DNA of 62,684 bases from Prochlorococcus sp. AG-388-F11. GTDB taxonomy: Bacteria; Cyanobacteriota; Cyanobacteriia; PCC-6307; Cyanobiaceae. The stretch spans positions 1 to 62,684 of the forward strand of contig QCGP01000008.1 of the NCBI GenBank assembly GCA_003279845.1, written 5' to 3'. The notes under the pieces were generated by a model. That model saw only the letters and a program-made list of their open reading frames with translations. It did not search any database and was not told the DNA's origin. How positions within the stretch are numbered: the stretch's first letter is position 1; each line of letters starts with the position of its first letter. A program made the translations under genes and the position numbers. This document shows, piece after piece, positions 53,835-61,758 of this stretch.

Positions 53835-55145
53835 ATGAATGAAGGTTATATGCTCTGGGAGAAAAGTAAAAAGTTAATTCCCGGTGGTAACATGCTCATT
53901 TCTAAAAGACCTAATTTATTTGCTCCAAGATATTGGCCTACTTATTACAAAAAGGCAAAAGGATGTTTTGTATGGGATCTTGAAAATAAAAAATATACCG
54001 ACATGTCAATAATGGGTATTGGAACAAATATATTAGGTTACGGCAATGAATATGTTGATGATCAAGTTCTTAAGGCAATTAAATTTGGTAATATGAGCAC
54101 TCTTAATTGCCCTGAAGAAGTTGAGTTGGCAGAGCAATTAATAAAAATTCATCCTTGGGCAAATATGGTTAAATTTGCTAGGAGTGGTGGAGAGGCCAAC
54201 TCAATTGCAGTGAGAATAGCAAGAGCTTTTAGTGGAAAAGATAAAGTAATTTTTTGTGGTTATCATGGTTGGCATGATTGGTATATATCTGCAAGTAATA
54301 AAAAAGGTGCATTAACTGAACATTTATTCCAAGATCTTACTTCAAAAGGCGTACCAACTAGTCTTAATGGTACTTCTATCCCTTTTAAATGGAATGATCT
54401 TTCAGATCTTAAGAGAATTATTATTAAAAATAAAGAAGAAATTGGAGCAATTAAAATGGAAGTAACAAGAAATATTAAACCTTCAAAAGAATTTCTTAAA
54501 GGTGTTAGAGAGCTATGTGATTATTACAAAATAGTTCTTATATTTGATGAATGTACATCTGGATTTAGAGAGACTTTTGGTGGATTACATCTAAAGTACG
54601 GCATTGATCCAGATATCTCTATTTTTGGTAAGGCTCTGGGAAATGGTTATGCAATAAGTGCAGTCATTGGTAAAGAAAAAGTAATGAATGCAGCAAAGGA
54701 TAGTTTTATTAGTAGTACTTTCTGGACTGAGAGGATTGGTAACCTTGCTGGATTAGCAACTCTTAAAGAAATGAAAAGAATTAATTCTTGGAATTTAATT
54801 ACTAATTTAGGAGAAGAAATACAAAATAAATGGAAATTAACAGCTAAAGAGTCTGGAATAGATATTAGTGTAGGAGTTTTACCTGCAATTTCTTCATTTA
54901 AATTTAATTCTAAGAATAGTCTCGAATATAAAACATTTTTGACAAGAGAGTTTTTAAAAAGAAATTATCTTGCAAGTAATCTTCTATTTGTTAGCACAGA
55001 GCATTTAAAAATTGATTTATCTGAGTATTTTGAAATTCTAAAAAATGTTTTTGAAAAGATTGCGATGCGTGAATCTGGGGAGATTAAAGAAAAATTAGTG
55101 CCTGATAATGAGCTTTGTGGTGAAACATTTAGAAGATTAAATTAA
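53835..55145 (+). CDS. Class III aminotransferase / GSA-aminomutase-like PLP enzyme
   Basis: A 436-residue fold-type I PLP enzyme. Motifs include YTDMSIMGIGTNILGYG (54-70), ARSGGEANSIAVRIAR (115-130), YHGWHDWY (143-150), LIFDECTSGFRE with Asp238, and the PLP lysine Lys266 in IFGKALGNGYAISAVIG. It resembles glutamate-1-semialdehyde aminomutase but is encoded in a glycan cluster, so it more likely aminates a keto- or aldehyde-sugar. It is cotranscribed with the asparagine-synthase-like gene and converges, across 50 bases, with the KDO-like operon. A role in putting an amine on the KDO-like sugar is possible but unproven. Confidence 0.87.
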   Translation: MNEGYMLWEKSKKLIPGGNMLISKRPNLFAPRYWPTYYKKAKGCFVWDLENKKYTDMSIMGIGTNILGYGNEYVDDQVLKAIKFGNMSTLNCPEEVELAEQLIKIHPWANMVKFARSGGEANSIAVRIARAFSGKDKVIFCGYHGWHDWYISASNKKGALTEHLFQDLTSKGVPTSLNGTSIPFKWNDLSDLKRIIIKNKEEIGAIKMEVTRNIKPSKEFLKGVRELCDYYKIVLIFDECTSGFRETFGGLHLKYGIDPDISIFGKALGNGYAISAVIGKEKVMNAAKDSFISSTFWTERIGNLAGLATLKEMKRINSWNLITNLGEEIQNKWKLTAKESGIDISVGVLPAISSFKFNSKNSLEYKTFLTREFLKRNYLASNLLFVSTEHLKIDLSEYFEILKNVFEKIAMRESGEIKEKLVPDNELCGETFRRLN

Positions 55146-55194
55146 ACAATTACCATTTAAAAATCATGGAACAGATTTAGTTTCGCAAAAAAAA

Positions 55195-55710
55195 TTATAT
55201 TTCAAAGTCATTTCTTGTAATGAAAGCTTCATATGGATTCATTCCTTTAGCAACAAAAATATAATCTACTATTTCTCGAATAAATCCTTTGCCACCTTTT
55301 TTTTTGCCTATAAAGTTAGCTTTTTTCTTACATGCTTCATGAGCATCGCATGGAACAGCAAATATACTGACTGCTTCAATTACTCTTAAGTCATTAATAT
55401 CATCTCCAAGAAAAATTGTTTCATCAATACCATAATTCAACTCTTTTTGGACTTTTTTTAATTCAATTAATTTATCAGACACTCCTTTTTTTATGATTTC
55501 AATTCCTAATGATTTTGCTCTAATTTCTAAAATTGATGAATTGGAACCAGAGATGCATGCAATATGAATTTTCTTGGAATTTAATAACTTAATACCTAAT
55601 CCATCTTTTACATCAAATCTTCTAAAACTCTCTCCATTTTTGTTGATATAAATTCCTCCATCAGTCATTACCCCATCGCAGTCGACTATAACAAGTTTAA
55701 TTTTTTTCAT
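55195..55710 (-). CDS. kdsC: KdsC-like HAD phosphatase
   Basis: About 171 residues from the ATG at 55710; an in-frame TTG at 55746 would add 12. The HAD motif I is VDCDGVMTDGG (9-19) with Asp10 and Asp12, motif II ISGSNS, the Lys in GVSDK, and motif IV LGDDINDL. VKDGLGIKLL and the small size are specific to the KdsC (KDO-8-phosphate phosphatase) / NeuA-type C0 HAD group. It should remove the phosphate from the 3-deoxy-ulosonate-phosphate made by the KdsA homologue. It is the last gene of the minus block from 62.6 kb; two glycosyltransferase genes separate it from the KdsB homologue. Confidence 0.88.
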   Translation of the reverse strand: MKKIKLVIVDCDGVMTDGGIYINKNGESFRRFDVKDGLGIKLLNSKKIHIACISGSNSSILEIRAKSLGIEIIKKGVSDKLIELKKVQKELNYGIDETIFLGDDINDLRVIEAVSIFAVPCDAHEACKKKANFIGKKKGGKGFIREIVDYIFVAKGMNPYEAFITRNDFEI

Positions 55711-55793
55711 TAAAGAAAAAATTTTTCTAAATTTCTTATAAATCAATTTATTAACTCTTAATGTATTTCATTATAAAGTAAATTTCTATTTAA

Positions 55794-56657
55794 TTAAATT
55801 CTTAGGATTTTAATTACTTTAGTAATTAAAAAAGAAATTATCAAATAAATGTATGCTAATAAGAAAGGAGGAAATGGATTTTTTATGGTTTTTCTGAAAT
55901 GATTTCTAATTTTAAAATCTTCCCTTAAAAATTTTATAAAATGATTTAAACTTAAATTTCTATATGACTCTATTTTTGTTTTATATGAGAATGAATTATT
56001 CAAATACAAATTTATTTTTTTTTGACTTAATAAGCTACTTGAAAAAAGATCTTCACAATAAGCTTTTCCTTTAAACCTAAAATAATTATCTTTAATACAG
56101 TGCTTTTCTCTTATTAAAGAAATTCCTCCTGGTAGCCATTCAACTTTTTGGGTATTATTTATATCTATCCCATTATCATGAGGCACAGGGAATGAACTTA
56201 AGGAAATACTGCCAGGTTTAGGTGAAAGTTTTGAATATAGAAGTAGACTCCTAATGTAAATAGAAAAATTTGATTTATAGTTTTTGCTTTTAGGATTTAG
56301 TTTTAATGCGGGAGCTAAACACGAATTTTCAGGTAATTTGTTAAAAATTCTCAATATACCTTTAAGACTATCTAGATCAAAATAAATATCATCATCCATG
56401 TGCAAAATTAACTTTCTATTTGAAAACTTATAAGCAAATTGTCTCTGGGCAACTTGACCTTTTCTATCACTATTTATAATTAAAATATCTTTTGAAAATC
56501 CTTTTTTATAGATTTCTTTTATATCCATTCCTGGTGGCACTGAGATAATAACAGAAAGATAATTTTCAACATAATTATTTATCTGGCAAATCCAATTTCT
56601 TGAGATCCTATTTATTGTAGATGGAATTATTATTGTTATGTCATTTAAAGAAAACAT
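55794..56657 (-). CDS. Glycosyltransferase family 2 with C-terminal membrane helix
   Basis: A 287-residue GT-A enzyme. NDITIIIPSTINR opens the fold, the DxD site is LHMDDDIYFDLDSL (about 89-102), and VEWLPGGISLIREKH (about 168-182) is the acceptor/GG motif of membrane-associated GT2 proteins. A hydrophobic helix near 265-285 anchors the C-terminus. It probably adds a sugar to the growing lipid-linked chain. Its start is 3 bp from the stop of the upstream 503-residue gene. Donor unknown. Confidence 0.83.
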   Translation of the reverse strand: MFSLNDITIIIPSTINRISRNWICQINNYVENYLSVIISVPPGMDIKEIYKKGFSKDILIINSDRKGQVAQRQFAYKFSNRKLILHMDDDIYFDLDSLKGILRIFNKLPENSCLAPALKLNPKSKNYKSNFSIYIRSLLLYSKLSPKPGSISLSSFPVPHDNGIDINNTQKVEWLPGGISLIREKHCIKDNYFRFKGKAYCEDLFSSSLLSQKKINLYLNNSFSYKTKIESYRNLSLNHFIKFLREDFKIRNHFRKTIKNPFPPFLLAYIYLIISFLITKVIKILRI

Positions 56658-56660
56658 AAA

Positions 56661-58172
56661 CTATATATTCTCCTTTAATATTTTTAAATTTAAATTGGTT
56701 CTTAATTTATTTATTTTTTTTAATAAATCTTTTTTAAAATTTAATTTATCAAAATTATTATATGAATTTAAATATATATCTTTTAAATCATCAGGTTGTG
56801 AAATTGTTTTGATCTCACTTGATTCAATCTGCCATAAAGGATCACAAAAATCAGTTGGTAAATTACAAAATAATCTGATGGGAATACATCCTAATTTTAT
56901 AGCCTTAAATATTGCAGTACTAGAAGAATATATTGCCCATTTTGCTATATTACAATCATCTTGAAGAGATGAGCAACTAATATTTATATTAGATAAATTT
57001 TCTTTGAATTCATTTCTAAATTTATTTATCATAAGTGGGTGATATCTTATTATTACTGAGATTTTATAATTCATTTTTGCAAATTTTATAGCAAAATTAG
57101 TCATATATCTTGACTCCTCTGGATCCCCAGAGGGTAAAAACAAAATTATATTTTTTTTATTTTTATTTATCTTTAAATTCTTATTTTCTTCCTCAGGTGA
57201 GCCTAAAACTTTTATTCCTAATTTTTTATTATTTAATTTTTGCTTTAATATTTTGGCAGCATTTTCTCCAGCACATAAAATTAGATCAGGATCATAAATT
57301 TGATTAATTGATCTTGTTATAGAGTGTTGATATTTAAATAATAAAGTTTGCTGGAAAGCAATACATTTTATATCTTGTTTTGATTCGTGGGCTGCATAAT
57401 AAAACAAACTTTCCCATGCAAGACCTTCAAAAGTTGTAACTATATTTTTAGTTTTGACATTTTTCAGGATCTCTTTTAATTGTAGATATGACATTAGATA
57501 TAAAATATTGCCCGGAGAAAGAAAGTAATTAGCAGTCATTAATAGTAGGTTTTTTTTCATCCCATTATTATGTTTCGCAAGATCTATAAATTTTTTTCTT
57601 TCTTTTAAAATTTCAAATATAGATTTAAATTTTGACTTTAAATTTACTAATTTTTTGTTAAATATGGAAACATCATAATTTCTACTTTTTAGGATGAATT
57701 TATTTATTTCTTCTTCAGAAAAACTACAATGTGGAATTAGTAAAAGTAAAAATTTTTTTTCTTTTGCCAATTTATTTATAATATTTCCATAGTATTCATC
57801 AAAATCCTTCTCTAGTCTTTTTGTATTATTTAAGTGACTTATGAATATAGCATCATATTTTTTTTTATAAAATTTTTTCTGATATCTGAAATTATTCTCA
57901 TTTCTAAAAAAAATTTGCTCTAAAAAATCACATATAGCTCTAACAAAGTAAACGTAAAATTTTAGTTTTAATTTTAAATAGTTTGAATTAGATCCTTTTA
58001 CTAAATAATCTAAATCTTTGAGAACTTTATATTCAGGTTTTATTGGATGTAAAAATGGATTACTTAAAGTAAGTGGATTTGTTTTTTTATTTCTTAATAT
58101 ATCATCTGTATACCTCACATATTCAAACCATGAATTAGGAGGCATATTGCTAGGCATTGATTTATTGTTCAT
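56661..58172 (-). CDS. Uncharacterised GT-B-like protein
   Basis: A 503-residue cytoplasmic-looking protein that I cannot name. The second half resembles a GT-B donor domain: IVTTFEGLAWESLFYYAAHE (about 238-257), ILFLPSGDPEESRYM, ISVIIRYHPLM (a frequent HP motif near the donor site) and WAIYSSSTAIFKAIKLGCIPIRLF (about 421-444). The S-S-T-x-x-x-x-A-x-x-x-G segment parallels capsule and polysialyl/CDP-glycerol transferases. It overlaps the KdsB-like gene by 11 nt, so translation is coupled. It may be the transferase that uses the CMP-linked KDO-like sugar; this is an inference from position only. Confidence 0.68.
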   Translation of the reverse strand: MNNKSMPSNMPPNSWFEYVRYTDDILRNKKTNPLTLSNPFLHPIKPEYKVLKDLDYLVKGSNSNYLKLKLKFYVYFVRAICDFLEQIFFRNENNFRYQKKFYKKKYDAIFISHLNNTKRLEKDFDEYYGNIINKLAKEKKFLLLLIPHCSFSEEEINKFILKSRNYDVSIFNKKLVNLKSKFKSIFEILKERKKFIDLAKHNNGMKKNLLLMTANYFLSPGNILYLMSYLQLKEILKNVKTKNIVTTFEGLAWESLFYYAAHESKQDIKCIAFQQTLLFKYQHSITRSINQIYDPDLILCAGENAAKILKQKLNNKKLGIKVLGSPEEENKNLKINKNKKNIILFLPSGDPEESRYMTNFAIKFAKMNYKISVIIRYHPLMINKFRNEFKENLSNINISCSSLQDDCNIAKWAIYSSSTAIFKAIKLGCIPIRLFCNLPTDFCDPLWQIESSEIKTISQPDDLKDIYLNSYNNFDKLNFKKDLLKKINKLRTNLNLKILKENI

Positions 58173-58944
58173 TGACTAAAGATTGGGTAATTTTATTTTG
58201 CGCTTTATTTTTTCTTAAATACTCAAAGAAACAGTCTAAATCTTTCTCCTCATTTATAGAAGGGACTTGATCCTTTTGCATCACCCCTTCAAGTTGAAAT
58301 CCATAAGATAGTATTCTTAATTGTTCAATTGATTCGAACTTTTCGCCATAAGATTCAGGGAGTAAAGATAATTTTTCTAAAATATCTTTCCTGAAGGCAA
58401 TTAAGCCCTGTATTTTTTTTATATAAATAAATTGATCACTAGGTTTGGCAAATGAGGGTGTTTTTCTAAAAATATAAATTATTTTACCTTCTTTATTTAT
58501 TGCTGCCTTAACAATATTTATATTTTCGAGATCTCTAACGCTATTTATCTGACTGATTGAATTCCATGCGTGACCAGATGGATTATTCATTATATTTTTA
58601 GCAATTTCACTTAAATGTTCTTTTTGAATAAGTGGTTCATCTCCCTGAACTATTACTAAATGAGTAAAGTCCAAATTTCTTACCGCTTCAGTTACTCTTG
58701 AGGTGCCATTTAAATGTTTTCTATATGTTCGAATAGTTTCTCCTCCAAATTTTTCTACAATATTTAATATTTCGTCATCTCCTGATGCAACAAAAACATG
58801 ATCAAAAATTTTTGAATTTAAAACTCTTCTCCTTACATGCTCAATCATTGGAATACCAAAAAGATCAATGAGTACTTTATTTTTTAGTCTTACCGAATCT
58901 AGATGAGCAGGTATTACTGCGATTAATTTAATTTTTTTTTTCAT
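58162..58944 (-). CDS. kdsB: KdsB-like CMP-3-deoxy-ulosonate cytidylyltransferase
   Basis: About 260 residues from the ATG at 58944, which overlaps the upstream SDR's TGA as ATGA; a TTG six codons earlier is less likely. VIPAHLDSVRLKNKVLIDL (with His in place of the usual Arg of PARxxSxRLPxK), HLNGTSRVTEA (usual HxSGTDR) and VQGDEPLI match KDO cytidylyltransferase. The canonical Asp in SGTDR is Ser here. IFYIFRK-type and QGLIAFRKD segments complete the family. It should activate a KDO-like acid with CTP. The two changed positions hint at a different substrate. Confidence 0.85.
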   Translation of the reverse strand: MKKKIKLIAVIPAHLDSVRLKNKVLIDLFGIPMIEHVRRRVLNSKIFDHVFVASGDDEILNIVEKFGGETIRTYRKHLNGTSRVTEAVRNLDFTHLVIVQGDEPLIQKEHLSEIAKNIMNNPSGHAWNSISQINSVRDLENINIVKAAINKEGKIIYIFRKTPSFAKPSDQFIYIKKIQGLIAFRKDILEKLSLLPESYGEKFESIEQLRILSYGFQLEGVMQKDQVPSINEEKDLDCFFEYLRKNKAQNKITQSLVNEQ

Positions 58945-59681
58945 TGAGGAAAGACTCCACAATCAACGTTGATGCATTGCCCACTTATTGCAGATGCTTT
59001 CCCTGACGCAAGAAAAACTACCATTTCTGCAACTTCACTACCTTTAGGCAATCTCTTTAAAGCTGTTTGAGATTGTGTAAATTCCTCAAAAAAATCATCA
59101 ATTTTATTTGAAACTGGTGAATAATCTCTCTCTAAGGCTTCTATGAGTCCATCAGTTTTAATAAGTACAGGACATAATGCATTTACTCTGATATTTCTTG
59201 ATCCTAATTCTTTTGCGAGTGATTGGGTTAAACCATTCATGGCAAATTTTGTTGCTACATATGCACTGTTATTTTTACTCCCTCTTTTGCCAGCTATACT
59301 GCTAATGTTTATTATTGAGCTGCCATCTTGTAAAAATTTTTCAGAGGCTTTGCATCCCCAAAAGGCACTATAGATATTAGTTGAAACTAATTTATTTAAG
59401 AAAGCTTCATCTATTTTTTGAATTGGCCTCCAATCAGATATTCCTAAATTATTTACATATAAATCTAATTTTCCATACATCCTAATTGCTTCTCCCACCA
59501 ATTTTTGATGGCTATTAAATTTAGTTAAGTCAACCCTAAGGAAATTAATTTTATTTTTAATCCCCTTTTCTGTAAATTCACTTCTTGCGCCAACAATTAC
59601 TTTGTAGTTATTTTCAACTAATTTCTTAGTTATCTCTAAACCAATTCCTTTATTCCCGGCTGTTACAATAGCCACTTTCAT
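58941..59681 (-). CDS. Short-chain dehydrogenase (classical SDR) A
   Basis: A 246-residue classical SDR. The cofactor motif is TAGNKGIG (7-14, with Ala in place of the first Gly of TGxxxGIG), NNLG at 77-80, Ser127/128 region ISSIAG, and Tyr141-Lys145 (YVATK). The C-terminus SGQCINVDCGVFPQ is standard. It probably oxidises or reduces a hydroxyl of the KDO-like sugar or its precursor. It lies in an operon with a second SDR and an aldolase (73-bp gap upstream) and overlaps the KdsB-like gene by 4 nt. Confidence 0.87.
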   Translation of the reverse strand: MKVAIVTAGNKGIGLEITKKLVENNYKVIVGARSEFTEKGIKNKINFLRVDLTKFNSHQKLVGEAIRMYGKLDLYVNNLGISDWRPIQKIDEAFLNKLVSTNIYSAFWGCKASEKFLQDGSSIINISSIAGKRGSKNNSAYVATKFAMNGLTQSLAKELGSRNIRVNALCPVLIKTDGLIEALERDYSPVSNKIDDFFEEFTQSQTALKRLPKGSEVAEMVVFLASGKASAISGQCINVDCGVFPQ

Positions 59682-59754
59682 AATAAAAAAAATTATACCC
59701 AGATTTATATTATATTAACTGTCTGAATTAAAAATTTTTTGATGAAAATATAAA

Positions 59755-60546
59755 TCAAATTGTCATGCATGAAAATCCGCCATCTATAGTGACTTCAGAA
59801 CCAGTGACGAAACTTGAAGCATCTGAAGCAAGCCATATCGTAGAGCCTATTAATTCATCACTTTCACCATATCGACCCATTGGCGTGTGACTTAAAATAG
59901 CTTTTTCTCTGTCAGGAGTTATGAAGTTTTTTCTATTCCAATCTGTGGGAAAAAATCCAGGCCTTATTGCATTAACTCTAATATTGTATTTAGCCCATTC
60001 TCTGGCCAAATTCATTGTAAGATTTCTAATCCCAGCTTTCGCAACTGAGTAAGCAAAGGCTTTAGAAAGTGGAGGTCCTGCTGATGCTGATGAAATATTT
60101 ATGATGGAACCTGAGTTATTTTTAATCATATGTGGGGCAAAAGTTTTACAGCCTAGCATTGTCCCTGTAATTTGAGAGTCCATAACTTTATTCCAATCAT
60201 CTAAATTGATCTCGAGGAAAGGCTTTGGACTATTGATTCCGGCTCCATTAATTAAAATATCAACCTTTTCAAAATCTTTTAATGTCTTTTCAAGTACAAA
60301 AGCTAGGCTTTTTTCATTAGTAACATCAGCTTCTAAATATAAAGTATTTGATGAAAAATTATCTCTTAATTTATTAGAAATGTTTTTTGCTTTTTCTAAT
60401 CTCATATCAACTATTACTAAAGAGCTTCCCGCCATCGCAAGCCCTTCAGCCATTGAACTACATAAATGTCCACCACCACCAATTACAACTGCAACTTTAT
60501 TTTTAAGATTAAAAATCTTCTCTAAATTTTTTGCAGTACCTTTCAT
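59755..60546 (-). CDS. Short-chain dehydrogenase (classical SDR) B
   Basis: A 263-residue classical SDR. GGGGHLCSSMAEGLA (23-37) is an unusual cofactor loop like that of D-mannonate/fructuronate-type SDR oxidoreductases. NGAG is at 99-102 and the active site is Tyr165-Lys169 (YSVAKAG). It ends GSEVTIDGGFSCMTI. It overlaps the aldolase gene by 4 nt (ATGA). Sugar-acid oxidoreductases of this kind handle 2-keto-3-deoxy or ketouronate compounds, which fits the aldolase partner; the exact reaction is inference. Confidence 0.87.
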   Translation of the reverse strand: MKGTAKNLEKIFNLKNKVAVVIGGGGHLCSSMAEGLAMAGSSLVIVDMRLEKAKNISNKLRDNFSSNTLYLEADVTNEKSLAFVLEKTLKDFEKVDILINGAGINSPKPFLEINLDDWNKVMDSQITGTMLGCKTFAPHMIKNNSGSIINISSASAGPPLSKAFAYSVAKAGIRNLTMNLAREWAKYNIRVNAIRPGFFPTDWNRKNFITPDREKAILSHTPMGRYGESDELIGSTIWLASDASSFVTGSEVTIDGGFSCMTI

Positions 60547-61316
60547 TGCCTCAATCTATGAATTGTCTCACTAGTTCGTTTAGACCATTCTGATAATACA
60601 AACAAATCTGAACCCAAAATTATGAAATTGTATCCATTTTTAATAGCTTCTTTGATATTATTTTCCGAAGGAATTGAAATCTGAGTTCCACAACTGATAT
60701 TTTTGTTTTTACATGTTTCAATTATTTTTGAGCATGCTTTTTTAACAATAGGATTATTTATTTCTCCCGGATAACCTAATGAGCCTGAAAGATCATAAGG
60801 ACCAATCATAATTCCATCTATAGATTTGTGTTTTGTAATTAGATCTATATTTTCTAATCCTTTTTTTGATTCAATTTGAATGATTAGGATTGATTCCTCA
60901 TTCCATGATTTAACATAATTATCAAAATTTAAACCAAAATCCTGGGCTCTATTTATTCCAAAGGTTCTATTACCATTTGGAGGATACTTTAAATAATTTG
61001 ATATTCTCTCAACTTCTTCATAGCTTTCAACCATTTGAACAACTAAACCATCTGCTCCTGAATCTAGTAAAGGTTTAAAAATATCATTAGAATGAGAAAC
61101 AGGTCTGGGTAAACATGGAATCCCTCTTGATTGTGATATCGATATTATTCTTTGAGCTGAAGCAAGTGAAATAGGTGCATGTTCCATATCTATCGAAATA
61201 AAATCAAATCCTGTTAAGGCAAATGTTTCTGCAATAGATGGGTGATCGTATGAAATCCAACCTCCAAAAATATTTTCTCTTCCTCTTAGAGCTTTTTTTA
61301 ATTTTTTTCTTTCCAT
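60543..61316 (-). CDS. HpcH/HpaI-family class II pyruvate aldolase
   Basis: About 257 residues from the ATG at 61316; a TTG five codons upstream is possible. FDFISIDMEHAPIS (about 37-50), GIPCLPRP (arginine for pyruvate binding), GADGLVVQMVES, the metal ligand Glu in IIQIESKKG and Asp in IGPYDLSGSLGYPG are all family features. Members reversibly cleave 2-keto-3-deoxy (or 4-hydroxy-2-keto) acids to pyruvate and an aldehyde. In a cluster that makes a 3-deoxy-ulosonate it could either supply an aldehyde/pyruvate unit or build a second keto-deoxy sugar. It is not a PEP mutase: the EDKxxxxNS motif is absent. Confidence 0.87.
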   Translation of the reverse strand: MERKKLKKALRGRENIFGGWISYDHPSIAETFALTGFDFISIDMEHAPISLASAQRIISISQSRGIPCLPRPVSHSNDIFKPLLDSGADGLVVQMVESYEEVERISNYLKYPPNGNRTFGINRAQDFGLNFDNYVKSWNEESILIIQIESKKGLENIDLITKHKSIDGIMIGPYDLSGSLGYPGEINNPIVKKACSKIIETCKNKNISCGTQISIPSENNIKEAIKNGYNFIILGSDLFVLSEWSKRTSETIHRLRQ

Positions 61317-61353
61317 ATTTAAAAAAATCAATATCTATAAAAATATAATTAGG

Positions 61354-61758
61354 CTATATTCCCAATACAAACTTTAATGCAGGATGCAAATGAAGTAAAC
61401 CCTTTAAGACTCCATTCTTATCAGTTACTGGGAGGTCCCATATCTTTAATTTTTCCATCTTAATCACAGCTTCACTTAAAAGTGTATTTTCATTCATTTT
61501 GGTGAATCTAGTTGTTGAAAAACTGTAAGCCTCGTCTACAAATATTGCTGCTAAGGGCTTCTGAACTCTCAAAATTAGTCTTCTAATATCACCATCAGTT
61601 AGAACACCTAGCAATTTGTTTCGTGAGTCTACTATGCATGTAATTCCTAATCCAAATTTATTCATTTCTTCAATAGACTCTCTAAATAATTCATTTTCTC
61701 CTACGGTAGGAAATTCTCCCAATTTAAGCATTATGTCTTTGACTAAGATATTTTCCAT
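61354..61758 (-). CDS. Tandem CBS-domain protein (KdsD-like C-terminus without SIS domain)
   Basis: A 134-residue protein made only of two CBS domains (about 1-60 and 70-134). GVLTDGDIRRLIL (50-62) and LPVTDKNGVLKGLLHLHPAL match the C-terminal half of arabinose-5-phosphate isomerase KdsD/KpsF, but the catalytic SIS domain is absent and there is no room for it upstream because the gene begins in a 1-nt overlap with kdsA. Either it regulates the neighbouring enzymes by binding nucleotides or sugar-nucleotides, or it is what remains of a KdsD. No frame remnant of an SIS domain is seen. Confidence 0.85.
   Translation of the reverse strand: MENILVKDIMLKLGEFPTVGENELFRESIEEMNKFGLGITCIVDSRNKLLGVLTDGDIRRLILRVQKPLAAIFVDEAYSFSTTRFTKMNENTLLSEAVIKMEKLKIWDLPVTDKNGVLKGLLHLHPALKFVLGI

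Noticed and set aside
58945..58962. TTG-extended start for the KdsB-like protein
   Set aside because: The ATG at 58944 forms a canonical ATGA overlap with the upstream stop; the extension adds residues with no family support.
60543..61316. Phosphoenolpyruvate mutase (phosphonate pathway)
   Set aside because: The fold family is similar, but the EDKxxxxNS motif is absent and the Arg, Glu and Asp residues match HpcH/HpaI aldolases. No decarboxylase or other phosphonate genes are nearby.
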